This document shows positions 43,308 to 54,521 of a DNA stretch of 64,000 nucleotides, in pieces (position 1 is the first letter of the stretch; each line of letters begins with the position of its first letter). The notes under the pieces are model-generated. The model ran no database searches and was not told where the DNA came from. It saw only the letters and a program-made list of their open reading frames with translations. This DNA is from Ascarosepion bandense (Eukaryota; Mollusca; Cephalopoda; Sepiida; Sepiidae), in NCBI GenBank assembly GCA_037127315.1, contig JBBBDQ010000332.1:2247501-2311500 (forward strand), read 5' to 3'. The position numbers and the translations under genes were made by a program.

Positions 43308-44035
43308 GCTAGCTCGGATAATCACGAGCCATCACACCTGCCATTACGTTTACGATTACGGTTCTGCATCAAAGTCGTAAGGTAATTAGGGTTGCATCCT
43401 GTGTCAAAACAAAGTTAGTCAATGAAGGTGGTTGTTACGCGGCCAATCGGCCTTGCTCCATGGCCAGGTGTAACTCGCAGGTTCTTGATTTGCTTGCCAA
43501 CAGTATTCATCAAAATGCGTCCTTCATTCGCATAAGATTGCAAAAATATCATGTATGGGTCCATGTCATGCGTTCTCCAACTGAAATTGGATCTTTGTCG
43601 ATAATCTGAAAGGTAAACAATGCAATTTCTGAAGAATTAATATATTTATTTTAATCTGACATTTTTGTTATTTCAAACATTATTAATTACTTCGTTGATT
43701 TTTTATATTTTTGTTTAAATCACTGTTTTTCAAACTTTTTACCCTTGCATAACCCTTAAAGTAAATTCCAAGCCATACGGAACCTGAGCAAAAAACAAAA
43801 TTCTAAACCATATTTTTCTCATTTTATTTTCATCGTAATTCACGTAATAGATATCAATGTATATATGTTTGAATAACTGGTTTAAGGAAATATTAATATT
43901 TCCTTGTCAAATTTTTTAATAATGTTAAATAATATTCATACTGTTTGTTTATATTACTTAATCAAGGAGTTTTCATTCACTTAATATTTTCTAAATTCAA
44001 ACGTAAAAATAAGCATAAGAAACCAATATCATATA
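43308..44035 (-). repeat. Inverted duplication, right arm (uninterrupted), with exon-like segment
   Basis: The complement of 38755-39090 plus 40640-41022 without the RTE insertion. The exon-like part on the minus strand begins after tgtttacctttcag near 43607 and reads RSNFSWRTHDMDPYMIFLQS, then YANEGRILMNTVGKQIKNLR, and stops at TTTFID. The remaining 43620-44035 is AT-rich, intron-like sequence. Confidence 0.7.
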
Positions 44036-44036
44036 A

Positions 44037-44340
44037 GTCAGTTAAGTGCCATACGTGATACACGCTTTGGGCGATCATGTCTCGAAATAGACATGTCTGA
44101 CTGGGCGGAAAATTATCCCGCAGTAGGTTGCCATTGCTTTCTGCGGTAGACTGGTTGCCAGCCAGGGCTATAGAATCTAATCTGTCTTATTATTTAACCC
44201 ATAACTGGAAGGAAGAAACAGATAAACACTTTTCCGAAGGGTAGTTGGGCCTAAGTGATTGCAATGAATTCAAATGGAATTCGAACTCAGCTTCCCGATT
44301 TGTCGTTCCGAGTCGATATTCACTGCACCACAACGAATAT
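44037..44340 (-). mobile_element. tRNA-derived SINE, full length
   Basis: Minus strand with A box tggtgcagtga, B box gagttcgaattcc, body and cacgtatggcacttaactg end. Confidence 0.9.
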
Positions 44341-44411
44341 CATATAGCTTTAATACAAATTTAAACAGAACGAAAACCGATAATTGCAGCGTCAGTTTAT
44401 TATGTATTTTT

Positions 44412-44606
44412 TTCTAATCATATCACCCCGAGCAAGGCGGTAACGCCACTGATGTGCAGGGGGCTACGTAAGAGTGAAAAGATTGGAAAAGAGAAAGCCG
44501 GAAACCACATCCTAAACAGGGAACAAGGGATGAGCCTCTACACCTGTTCAATAGACGTGGGTGGAATGTGAACCGGGCGATAGTTTAGTCTATCTACTCC
44601 AATTAT
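44412..44606 (-). mobile_element. VNTR element, single unit plus tail
   Basis: One unit beginning aattggagtagatagactaa at 44606 (minus), directly joined to the LINE-type tail (44412-44475). The minimal form of the element. Confidence 0.9.
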
Positions 44607-44902
44607 TTATCCTTTACTGGCAATGTTGAGAAAACATTAGGTAAACCAAGGCAAAATGTTCTGTGAACCAATAAATGGGCAAGAAAATATTACTTTCAAA
44701 GCCATTTGATAAAGTGGGAGAAGCTTCTCAAATGCGAAACCTGTGTCTGTCTTTTGCTACACAAATGCTTTATTCGAGGCCGAAGTTTAGATAAACATGC
44801 ACGGATTTCGTTCTCAATTCAGAGGAGACGATTTATTTCTTTGCTCTTGATACTTGTTAAATAGGAGTTTGAGTTTGCGTTTTGTTTAACGGCATATGGC
44901 AG
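44607..44902. other. No recognisable gene
   Basis: AT-rich low-copy sequence. Confidence 0.55.
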
Positions 44903-45370
44903 ACCGGCTGCAGTCTCTCTCTCTCTCTCACCAGCACAATGTGGCTTCCCTGTGTCTCTTCTATAAATACTTTCACGGCTTCTGCTCCGATAAACTTAGA
45001 TAACTGGTGCCCCCTAGGTACGAATTTGCACGAGATCCGAGATTAGCAACTAGATCCCACTCTTTTACAGTGAAACCGATAAAATGTAACCGCAATTTCT
45101 ACTCCAATAGTTTCTTTTCTCGCACTTCCCGACTGTGGAATTCCCTTCCACATGATTGCTTCCCCGATGGCTATAATCTCCAGGAGTTTAAATGCAATGT
45201 CAATAGACACCTCCTAACACACTAACTCGCATCCATTCTTTCAAACACTCTTCCCATCTACCCATCCCTCAGCCTCAGTATCCTTACCCATCTACCACCC
45301 TCCTTCTGACATTTCCTATATCTAAATACTCTTTCTCTTTACCTCCCCCTATATAACCCCATGTGCCAAT
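44903..45370 (+). pseudogene. APE-type LINE, C-terminal end
   Basis: Encodes HNVASLCLFYKYFHGFCSDK, then after a stop RTSRLWNSLPHDCFPDGYNL and QEFKCNVNRHLLTH. The 3' UTR follows; the final tail stops at tataaccccatgtgcc. Confidence 0.88.
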
Positions 45371-45529
45371 CTACCATTTGTTTAGGAAGACCGCCAGAGT
45401 TTATCAAAGGACTATTTTCCCCTCTTAAGAAAAATCACACGTTCTCGAAAATCGATGTAATGCACAATGTTTAGAGAAAAAATATCACGGGAAGTTTATT
45501 TCAAATATAAGTATACACGATAATACGGT

Positions 45530-46215
45530 TAGCATGTTTATAAAAAATGTTTCTGGGGAACACAATGAGGAAAGACAACTTGGAAAATGCGATATTCACA
45601 GGGAAGTTTGAAAGCAAAAGAGACAGAGGAAAACAACTCGTAACATTCTTATTAAGATTGAGCAAATAGACAAAATTTATTAAGAGCTTCAAACGAGAGG
45701 AAAATTAACAATGAAAGAAAGAAATCTACAGAGAATGCCTTATTTCTCGAATCTGGAGTAAAATTGAGTCTTAAGAGAAAAAAATACTCCGTTAGAAACA
45801 AAGAAAAGAGTACCGAATCATTGCTTGATATCAATCCTCCTATATGACAGCGAATGCTATATGAGCTCCTCAAAAAGAAAAGATTGAATCCAAAGAAATG
45901 TAGTTCTACAGAAGCATACTGAGATAACATGAAACGAATATGTGAGCAACGACGTGGTTTTAGATAAAATATTTTTAACAACAGATAGTTGAAATTTCTG
46001 GGGGAACACAATGAGGAAAAACGGCTTGGAAAGTGCGATACCCACAGCGAAGTTTGACGGCAGTAAGCACAAAGGAAAACAATGCAGAATAAGTATAAGC
46101 TTGAGCAAAAATATGGTGGAACAGGTTTAAGAGAAATAACAAAAAGAGAAAATTTATTAAGAGATTCAAATGTCAGGAAATTGTTGAGAGCCTTGAGCAT
46201 CGAAATGCTACATAA
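45530..46215 (+). pseudogene. RTE-type LINE, two overlapping C-terminal relics
   Basis: The first piece encodes TMRKDNLENAIFTGKFESKR and DRGKQLVTFLLRLSK. The second, from 45720, repeats the order from ISVLLYDS-like (45830) through a KCSSTEAY-like decayed MWFYRRM block to MRKNGLESAIPTAKFDGSKH at 46010. Two decayed copies in tandem. Confidence 0.75.
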
Positions 46216-46680
46216 AGAAGCAGAATCAGAGAGGTAGTCTCTTATAATCATCAGGATCTGGGAGAGATTTAAGAGTACTTCAACAGTCTGAAAACAACAG
46301 AGAAAATAAACTGAGTGCATCACATGCTTCGATTTTGGAAGATCAATTCCCATCTGTAGTGGTTTCGATCCCTACAAGCCCTCGAAATGTTGCCTTGTAC
46401 CAGAAAAAAAAAAGCATTTCGTAAAATTTGTGCAGTTGAATGAAGTGTACAGTGTCAAATATTTTTGTTTAAATAAGATGAAAATCAAAGTGTCTTTCTC
46501 TTAACTGTTGTTTTGAAATAATTGGATTACATTTTAATGGAAGCCAGTAGAGAACATTTGATAAAACATAATTCAAAAATCCAAAACAAACGATGATGAA
46601 TTTTAGCTAATATTAAATTGTTAAATGAATATCTTAGAAAAGAATGCATCGTTTATTATGCCCTGCTCATTGTTTTATAT
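46216..46680. other. No recognisable gene
   Basis: AT-rich low-copy sequence. Confidence 0.55.
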
Positions 46681-47022
46681 GCGTTGTGGTGCAGTGGGAT
46701 ATGTTCGCTGTGGTGCAGTGGATATCGACTCGGAATGAAAAATCGGGGTGCCGAGTTCGAATTCCAGTTGAATTCCAGTTGAATTCCTTGCATTCACTTA
46801 AGCACAAATACCCTTGGGAAATGCATTACTCTGTTTCTTCCCTTCAGTTATGGGTTAAATAATAGGACAGATTGGGTTCTATAGCCTTGGCTGGCAACCA
46901 GTCTACTGCAGAAAGCAATGGCAACCTACTGCGGGATAATCTTCTGCCCGGTCAGTCATGTCTCTTTCGAGACATAATCGTCCAAAGCGTGTATCACGTA
47001 TGTCACTTAACTGACTGATGGT
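46681..47022 (+). mobile_element. tRNA-derived SINE with duplicated 5' promoter region
   Basis: The A-box region occurs twice: gttgtggtgcagtgggatat at 46683 and gctgtggtgcagtggatatc at 46710. gaattccagtt is also doubled near 46760-46780. B box gagttcgaattcc, normal body and 3' end (cacgtatgtcacttaactg). Confidence 0.9.
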
Positions 47023-47511
47023 ATCAAATTTTCAAAGGCATGAAACAAATGTTCAATTTTTAGTGGATGAAAAGTGATATTGACGTAATATTAGAAAGCC
47101 ATTTATAGCCTGAATTGAAGCACTTTGGGTTTATTTTTTATATCATTTGTAAAAAAAAACATTATTCAAAAATCTATAATAGATGTTTTTTATTCTTCCC
47201 CCTACTATTTCTTTTGACCAGACAAGGCTAAATTTCAACTTTCAACTCTCGACTCAGTTATGGAGTAGGGGTTTCCAAATATCTAAAAATAAAAATAGAC
47301 ATAGATTTCTGTCTGCTTTCTTTTTAATCCTACCCTTTTAATTTTCCGTGAAGAAAAAATCTTTTGAACTTCCGCCGGTAAAATATATTTCTTCATTTTG
47401 TCATTTGGCTTTTTCCAATAAAAAAATTCGTTGCTGATGATACGAGGAATTTCTTGTAGAAATTTGTCGTAGAAATGGCCATACAGCAAATTTTAACATC
47501 GGACTTTGTTT

Positions 47512-47512
<1 letters not shown>
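47023..47512. other. No recognisable gene
   Basis: AT-rich low-copy sequence before a TA run. Confidence 0.55.

Positions 47513-47567
<55 letters not shown>
47513..47567. repeat. (TA)n microsatellite
   Basis: Pure TA run. Confidence 0.95.
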
Positions 47568-48440
47568 TACATCTTCTATCTCTGTCTTTCCTATATCATC
47601 TCTCTCTTTCCTACAAATTTCTCTTTCACACATCTCTCTGTTTCCTGCAAATCTCTCTCCTTTTCCTATTTCTCCCTCTCTTTGTCACATCTCTCTCTCT
47701 CTTTTTCTACATCTTCTGTCCCTGACTTACATCTTTCTGCCTTTTCTAAATCTTCTCTTCCTTGCATCCTCTCTTTCCTTCATTTTTTCCTTTCTATGTC
47801 TCTTCCTCTCTTTTCTATATCTCACCCTTTTTTACATCACTCTCTCTCTTCCATGCAGCTTCTCTCCTTTTCCTACACATATCTCTTTCTTTCCTCTCTT
47901 TCCTACATGTTCTGTCTCTTTTCCCTGAGTCTTCTCATTTTTACCTACATGTCTCTGTTTTATTTAAATCTGTCGCTTTCCTACACATTCTCTCTGTCCC
48001 CTACACCTCTCTCTCTCTCTCTCTCTTCTGCATTCCTCCTCCTTTTTTCTACGTCTTCTATCTCTCTCTTCCTACATCTCTTTCTCTTTCCTACAACTCT
48101 CTCTCTTTCTTTCCTATATCTTCTCTCTCTTTCCTACATGTCACTCTCTCTTAACGACATATTCTCTCCCTCTCCAACCTGCATTTTCTCTCTCTTTCCT
48201 ACATTTCACTCAATCCACTAAATTCTCACTCTTTTTCTGTCATTATCTTTTGTCTTTTTGATTTCTCTTCGTTTCTCTCGCCTGCCTTCATTGTCGCCTA
48301 TTTCCGTCTCTTTTATTTTTTCTCTCATACATTCTCTCTGTTCCTCTTTATCTCACTTTGTCTCACTTTCATTTTCACTTTCACTTTCTCTCTTTTTCTC
48401 TTTCTCTCTTTCTTTCTCTTTCTCTCTTTGAATCTCTGGG
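47568..48440. repeat. CT-rich minisatellite
   Basis: About 870 bp almost entirely C and T, with a recurring unit like ctctctctttcctacatctc. Frames rich in S, F and L across it are composition artefacts. The complementary motif recurs at 61476-61925. Confidence 0.9.
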
Positions 48441-48814
48441 TTGTGTGGTTCGTTGCTGCTTTGCCATGAACTGGAACTATCTGTAATCTCCTTGACGTTA
48501 TTCAGTTTCCCAATGAATTTAACCATTTTTTTACAGTAAGGGGCCCATATTCTTTTAGACAATATTTTAGTAATTCATCAAGCTAATTTCTTTTCTATAG
48601 CTATCATCAGCGCATGAGTAGCATCGCTTCTTTTTAACCCTTTCAAAAGAGATAAGTCTCGAAAAACCTTTTTTCCTCTCTTAAAATCAAATTAGAAGGA
48701 ACAATAGGAGACATTTTAACATTTACTACAGTAGTATTGTCGCTGTATGTTTAAACCTGTCTGCGTCTCCTTCGCAAACATACGATGTATTCGCACTAAT
48801 TATACAGCGTAGAA
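48441..48814. other. No recognisable gene
   Basis: Low-copy sequence between the minisatellite and the LINE. Confidence 0.55.
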
Positions 48815-51672
48815 TCATTCCTTCAAACAAACTGACCTGACATCTTAGCTCGCTGTGAAACTAACATTGACTCTTCTATCCCCTCTTCTAAGTTTTACGT
48901 CCTTGGTTACCTTCCCCTCTTCAGGAAGAGCTCAAATGTCCATATGAATGGGCTTGGTGTTTATGTCAGTGAACGCCTCCCTCTAGCTAGGGTGACCTCT
49001 CTTGAATCCCTAGATAATTCTTTTACGCGTTTCAGTCTCTCCCTTCTAAGCTCGGTTAGCTATCTTTTCTTTCTCTACCGCCCTCCCTCATCTTCTGACT
49101 GTTCAGTATTTGATAACATCACTAATAATATCGATAAGGCCATTTCTTTTCATCCATCTGCCCATATATTTGTGTTTGGTGATTTTAACGCCCACCACGC
49201 GAAGTGACTGGAAAACTGTCACCAATCTTGCTGGTGTCCACACATTGAATTTTTCAATCATCCAGTCTTTTACGCAAGTGATGGATTTCCACACGCGTTT
49301 CTCCAATAACCCTAATGAAGGGACTCACTGCTAAACCTCTGCTTCACTTCCATCCCAGACTCTTGCAATGTCAAGCAGCTCTGCCCTCTCGGAAACTCTG
49401 ACCATGCGGTAGTTTCCGTTAACATCTCCTTCCACTCCCACTCCACCCAAGAAATTCAGACCAGCAGAATATACTACTGCTACCAAAGAGCAAACTGAGA
49501 CTCGTTCCACGATTTCCTGTGTGACGTCCCTTTGAATCAATGTTTTTAGTCTTCCCGTTGAAAGCTGTGCATCTGAGGTCTTCTCTTGGGTTAAGGCTGG
49601 CATCGATACTTTCATCCCAGCCAGGAAGTTTAAGCTTAAATCCCATTCGTTCCCCTGGTTCTCGCCCGCTTGCTCGGCCACAATTGCCCACTGGAATCAC
49701 TTCATCCGGCTTAATAGAAACCACGCGTCGGACCATATCAGGCTCCTTTTCGCCTAAGCTCGTAATAAGTGTAAAAAGATACTTAATGAAGCTAAGATGT
49801 TGTTTGCTGCCAGAATTAAACAACACATAGCATCCCGTAAGTTCGACACCAAAGGCTACTGGCGACTCTGTAAAAGTGTGCTTAACAATAGTAAAACCTC
49901 AATACCCACCTCCAATAAATGAATTTGAGGTCCTCACCTCTTCAGCGGACAAAGATTTTCCACCAATTCGAGACTGGATTCCTCTGGAGTATCTACACCC
50001 GACTTCCCACCTAGAACTTAGGCCCACGTGTATTACGTCTACATTACCCTCTCGCTGGTCTCTAACATAATTTCAAAGCTTGATCCTCATAAAGCGAGCG
50101 GAGGGGACGGAATCCCAATCATAGTCTTGAATAAATGTGCCCCTGAACTCTCCGCTGTCCTCTTTAAGCTCTACAACTACTGCCTACCTGCTTCCGTCTT
50201 TCCTGCCTGTTAGAAGTCTTCCTTTGTAGTTCCTATATCTAAGAATACTGTAGAACCCACTGAACCCGCTAATAACCACCCTATCAGCCTCCTAACGATC
50301 TTTGGTAAAGTGTTCGAAGCCATTATCAACACCGAGGTGGTTCAACATCTCACAGCCCGCAGACTCTTCTCGGATAAACAGTATAGTTTCCGCTTCAACA
50401 GGTCTACTGCTGATATGCTAAGGACTATCACTGAGAATATATACCAGGCTCTCGACAAGAATGGCGAAGCTCGAACCGTTGCCCTGGATATTTCCAAAGC
50501 GTTTGACAGAGACTGGCATGCTGGCCTTCTACGAAAGCTGCGGAGCTATGGCATAATTCTTTGTCCTAATTCCTCTCTAATCGCACAATGAAGGTTGTAT
50601 TAAACGGACATGCCTCCCAAAACTACCATACGAACGCGGGTGTCCCTCAAGGCTCTATTCTATGTCCTACTCTTTTTCTGATCTACATTAACGATCTCCC
50701 CGATGTTATATGATCATATGTACACCGACGACACCACCGTTTTCTCTGGCCTCTCTGCTGAGGTTGACAAAGCGAACCTCGATGCCGAGCTTGAGAAGAA
50801 CCTCCAATCCGTGGTGGGCTGGGGTAAGAAATTTTAATGCTTCCAAAACGAAGCTGATGTCTATTAACCATCATAGACAATCGCTCTTACCCCCCATTAG
50901 CATGGAACAGGCTAGCCTCCCTGAAAGTAAAACACTACGCCTCCTTGGCCTCACACTCTCAGTGGACCTCAAGTGGAATGACTCTATCGAATCCATTGCT
51001 CAATCCGCTGCTAAGAAAATCGGTTCTCTGTACAGGACCAGAAAGTTTTTTTCCCGCCTGAGTCAATCCTGCACATGTATAAATCTACCATCCGCCCGTG
51101 TATTGAATACTGCTGCCACATCTGGTCGGGTGCCCCTGCTATTCACCTCGGGGTTCTTGACAAAATCTAACGGCTGCAGTCTCTCTCTCACCGGAGTAAC
51201 ATGGCTTCCCTGTGAATCTTCTATAAATACTTTCACGGCTTCTGCTCCAATCAACTTAGATCACTAGTGCCCCCTAGGTATTATTTTACTGGAGCTACCA
51301 GATTAGCAACTAGGTCCCACGCTTTTACAGCAAAACAGAAAAGGTGTAACCGCAATTTCTACTCTAACAGCTTCTTTTCACACACTTCCCACCTGTGAAA
51401 TTCCCTTTCATATACTTACTTCCCCGACAGCTACAATCTGCAAGAATTTAAATGTAAGGTCAATGGACATATCCTATCACACTAACTTGCATCCATTCTC
51501 TCAAGCTCTTTTTTCATCTACTCCACCCCTATTCTCGTTATCCTCATCAGTTTATTACCCTTCTCCTGACATTTCCTATAACTAACCCGTCTTTCTCATC
51601 ACTTACCCCTATGTAAACTTTTGTGCAACAGTGGCAGTAGAATGCCATGCTTGGGGCGAGATGATTAAAAAT
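48815..51672 (+). mobile_element. APE-type LINE (CR1/Jockey-like), longest copy
   Basis: About 2.86 kb from within the endonuclease to the 3' tail (ggggcgagatgattaaaa). The same family as the minus-strand copy at 23356-25290, with the endonuclease part retained. The 5' UTR and endonuclease start are missing. Confidence 0.9.
48830..51255 (+). pseudogene. Endonuclease-reverse transcriptase of APE-type LINE
   Basis: Endonuclease part: NGLGVYVSERLPLARVTSLE, YLFFLYRPPSSSD and HIFVFGDFNAHHAK (48944-49207), including the GDFNAHH catalytic block. RT part: ISKLDPHKASGGDGIPIIVL, FEAIINTEVVQHLTARRLFS, VALDISKAFDRDWHAGLLRK (50478-50540), GVPQGSILCPTLFLIYINDL, and the catalytic box as YTDDTTVFSG (A to T) near 50720. 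Then LRLLGLTLSVDLKWNDSIES. Many frameshifts and stops (for example at 49208, 50592 and 50830) rule out a working protein. Confidence 0.88.
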
Positions 51673-52044
51673 ATATATATAGAAACATATGACTAAATCG
51701 TAAGGATTCGTTTATTCAACTCCGGAAGTCGGTCAGTTAATATCAGCATAAGGATGTGTGAATTTGTGGGCTTTCTCAGAACGTGGATTCATCTTGTTTA
51801 ACGTTATAACTGGAAAATTAACGTCCATTCACGTCTGAACACCGAAAATTATTATCACATGATGGCGTGTAGCTTAGTTCAAATGTGGATTCATAGTGTT
51901 TAAATTTATCTCCCTAAAGAATAATCAAAATACGAAATTAAGTGACTCAAACGTAAAAGTATACTTTATTTAATCTCGAGCTCCGTCAATTAATATGGGT
52001 AAGTGTGCATAAGAATTTGAGGGTAGTGTCAATGTTACCTATTT

Positions 52045-52047
<3 letters not shown>
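51673..52047. other. No recognisable gene
   Basis: AT-rich; the phrase atgtggattcat(c/a) occurs twice (near 51780 and 51889), hinting at a decayed tandem repeat. Confidence 0.5.

Positions 52048-52094
<47 letters not shown>
52048..52094. repeat. (TA)n microsatellite
   Basis: Pure TA run. Confidence 0.95.
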
Positions 52095-52098
52095 CTAA

Positions 52099-52177
52099 AT
52101 TAACCTAGTGGGCCAACCTTTCCTGAAGATCCGTTTAGGTGAAACCTTGGTATGTTTGTTGGCTCACTAGGTTAATT
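52099..52177 (+). ncRNA. Hammerhead ribozyme candidate with long stem I
   Basis: The outer stem I strands cctagtgggccaac and gttggctcactagg pair with one mismatch. A 5x5 internal loop separates them from the core. CTGAAGA is at 52123-52129, a short stem II CC/GG, GAAA at 52141-52144, stem III ACC/GGT (TT loop), then UA. Core residues are intact; the unpaired junction of stem I lowers confidence in activity. Confidence 0.55.
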
Positions 52178-52345
52178 TACTTATTCTGCTCTACTTACGT
52201 ATTGAGCGCTTTTTGTTACTGATTACTCATCTCAGGTTTTTTCTTTGGGTTACGTACTCTCTCGGTCCAAATCGCTTTGGCTGATGTTCATGTGCTTAGC
52301 TCTTTCTTTTTTACAATCATTTTTTCCTTCCACGTATATACGTGG
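52178..52345 (+). repeat. Body of the hairpin-headed repeat
   Basis: Continues the unit of 52099-52177 and matches 23184-23343 (tattgagcgctttttgttac, gatgttcatgtgcttagctc). Confidence 0.65.
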
Positions 52346-52707
52346 AGAGTTTTTCGAAACGAGTATAGTGATAAGTTTGCATTTATATAGATGGCTTTGA
52401 AGACAAGAAAGTTTTTACCATAATATGCCATGATAAATTCTCAAACAACGGCACCTATCGTCCCGTTTCCGCCCCTCTCGTCACTGTAAACGATGAAAAA
52501 ATTATAAAAAGAAAATCTGTCATGGATGACGTGAATGAACAGAAAGGGAAAAATAAATAAATTTAAAATATAAGATGCTAGAGACCCAGCAGAGCAAGCC
52601 AAATCAAACAGTTCTTTTTTTTTTTTAACAAAGAGATGGTCGCCTGGACCTGATAAACAACGTCTCCAAGACCTTCGGATGGAACAAAGAGTGTACCCCA
52701 GACAAAA
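52346..52707. other. No recognisable gene
   Basis: Low-copy sequence; a 98-codon minus-strand frame (52441-52737) has no motif that I recognise. Confidence 0.5.
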
Positions 52708-52812
52708 CAGAAAACCAGTCCACACTAAAATCCGCACAACTCGGACTTTTTATCAAATTATTCGCAATGGAATAGTCCGAGTTGTGCTGCAAATTTTAGT
52801 GTGAACTGGGGA
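52708..52812. mobile_element. MITE-like hairpin with ~35 bp inverted arms
   Basis: The arms ccagtccacactaaaatccg / gcacaactcggact and agtccgagttgtgc / attttagtgtgaactgg face each other around a ~30 bp centre. Non-coding. No second copy in the window. Confidence 0.55.
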
Positions 52813-52925
52813 CGAATCCGGTCGACTAGTGTTTTTGTTCTAAAATTCATCATGGCCTATTACAATGAAAAATTTATTATCTTTAACGCCATAACACAAT
52901 ATACAATTTTCTACCGTCAATATAT

Positions 52926-52995
52926 ATATATATAGTATTGTCATCCGCAGACAGATCTGTTTCGCCGTATCACAGCTCATCATGGCAATATTGGA
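52926..52995 (-). mobile_element. TA-tailed SINE, 3' end fragment
   Basis: Complement contains gctgtgatacggcgaaacag and atctgtctgcggatgacaat, adjacent to a TA run. Confidence 0.75.
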
Positions 52996-53206
52996 AAAGC
53001 ACTAACAGAATGCGAACATTTAGAAGTGAAAAAGTTTTAACAATTTTTATCAATACAAGTTTCCAGATAATGATATTGAATTAACCACGGATCAAAAATA
53101 CCTCCTTGACATGTGTCGAGCTATTGACAAAGGCGAAGTTCCAGATGCCTTGGCTGGAAAAAACACTTCCACTCTCGCCGGGTGACAACAGCAAACCGAA
53201 CATTAC

Positions 53207-53207
<1 letters not shown>

Positions 53208-53281
<74 letters not shown>
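53208..53281. repeat. (CT)n(TA)n microsatellite
   Basis: CT run then TA run. Confidence 0.95.
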
Positions 53282-53284
<3 letters not shown>

Positions 53285-53340
53285 CGTATCACCCCGAGCA
53301 AGGCGGTAATGCCACTGATGTGAAGGGGGCTACATAAGAG
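53282..53340 (-). mobile_element. LINE/VNTR-type 3' tail alone
   Basis: Only the ~55 bp tail is present (aatcgtatcaccccgagcaag ... gggggctacataagag), flanked by TA on both sides. Confidence 0.8.
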
Positions 53341-53390
53341 TAAAAATATATATATATAAATGAGAAAGAGAGAGAGAGAGAGAGAGAGGA

Positions 53391-53495
53391 GGAGAAAAAG
53401 AGAATACACCCAAAATACTTATGGAAAGGAAAAACCTGTCCTTCGAAGTTTTATCAGTTTGCAATCACACTATTTACTGGCGTATGATATTAAGG
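53391..53495 (-). repeat. Dispersed module, inverted relative to 55175-55285
   Basis: ttatggaaaggaaaaacctg and tccttcgaagttttatcag are the complement of the sequence at 55205-55245, including the adjoining CT/GA runs. Confidence 0.85.
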
Positions 53496-53560
53496 GGGCT
53501 ACATAAGTAAAAATAAAAAAAATAAAAGTAAAAATAGAAGAGAGTGACGAGAAACTTTGA

Positions 53561-53828
53561 TTGCTTTTTTAGCAGGATTGAAACCCGACCGCAATGGCGT
53601 CAGTATAACTCTAAAGAACAAAGACATTGAAATATATATATGATCCTGAAGAGTTAAGACATTACAGTAATGCCTTCACCAAACCTCGAAATCGGCATGT
53701 CTGAAATAACACTCAGCTAAGGGAAAAACTCCCCAACATTAATTCTTTAACGATTATTCCCTGTCTTGATATCGAACGGTTTATGACAAAAAAATCTGCT
53801 TCATTAAAAATCATTACAATTTAACACT
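53561..53828 (-). mobile_element. TA-bounded SINE with a second type of head
   Basis: Nearly identical to 58553-58803 (ggattgaaacccgaccgcaa through catgtctgaaataacactc to the TA run). On the minus strand it is a ~200 bp head followed by the tRNA-like part; the 3' half is lost here. Confidence 0.75.
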
Positions 53829-53963
53829 ATATATATATATATTAGAAAACCCCTCTACCCCTGGACTATAGGCGTTCGGTGGAAGTAGGCAGACGTTTTA
53901 GCGCATATCATTATACGCGCCCAATAGCTAGCGCGCTCTAATTCATTTCACTATATAGGTAGG

Positions 53964-53966
<3 letters not shown>

Positions 53967-54044
<78 letters not shown>
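53967..54044. repeat. (GT)n microsatellite
   Basis: About 39 GT units. Confidence 0.97.
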
Positions 54045-54050
<6 letters not shown>

Positions 54051-54390
54051 ACAAGAACCCTTAAGGAAAATTCTGGTAGAAAGTACAAGAACATTATTTA
54101 AATCCCAATATCAAAAGCATCTCACTATTAGAGAGTCACTATATCTAAAGCAATTCTTTCCAAACTTCATTTCCCGTCGCATGTGGTACGCGAGAGCTTT
54201 GAAAGAATGCTCCTTTAAAAAAAAGAACACAAAATAAATTAAGTTAATGTCAAAACATGAGTATATAATAAAACAGCGGAAACTAACACCTTTGAGAATG
54301 GCTAGAAAGTGGGTGAAAGCGCTTGGAAAAATCATTACGAAACGTTTTTATAATATTTGTCTCCAGCAAAAATAAAATAAGTTAGAATAC
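54045..54390 (+). other. Short open segment, possible retroelement relic
   Basis: A frame of about 60 codons (TRTLFKSQYQKHLTIRESLY, then FFPNFISRRMWYARALKECS) after the GT run, followed by cgaaacgtttttataatat. The peptide looks coding in composition but I do not recognise it. Confidence 0.3.
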
Positions 54391-54458
54391 TGGAAAAATT
54401 AAGTAAAAAAGTAATCAAATTTTCCTTATCAGTGGTTTGCAAACAAACATCCCAGATA

Positions 54459-54466
<8 letters not shown>
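54391..54466 (+). repeat. Dispersed module, copy 1
   Basis: aagtaatcaaattttcctta and gtggtttgcaaacaaacatc recur at 56050-56100; both copies end in a TA run and tatgacaaaa. Confidence 0.85.

Positions 54467-54513
<47 letters not shown>
54460..54513. repeat. (TA)n microsatellite
   Basis: TA run with one TATG start. Confidence 0.95.
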
Positions 54514-54515
<2 letters not shown>

Positions 54516-54521
54516 CAAAAA

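Noticed and set aside
47475..48221. A 248-codon frame starting with an IY repeat
   Set aside because: Translation of (TA)n followed by the CT minisatellite.
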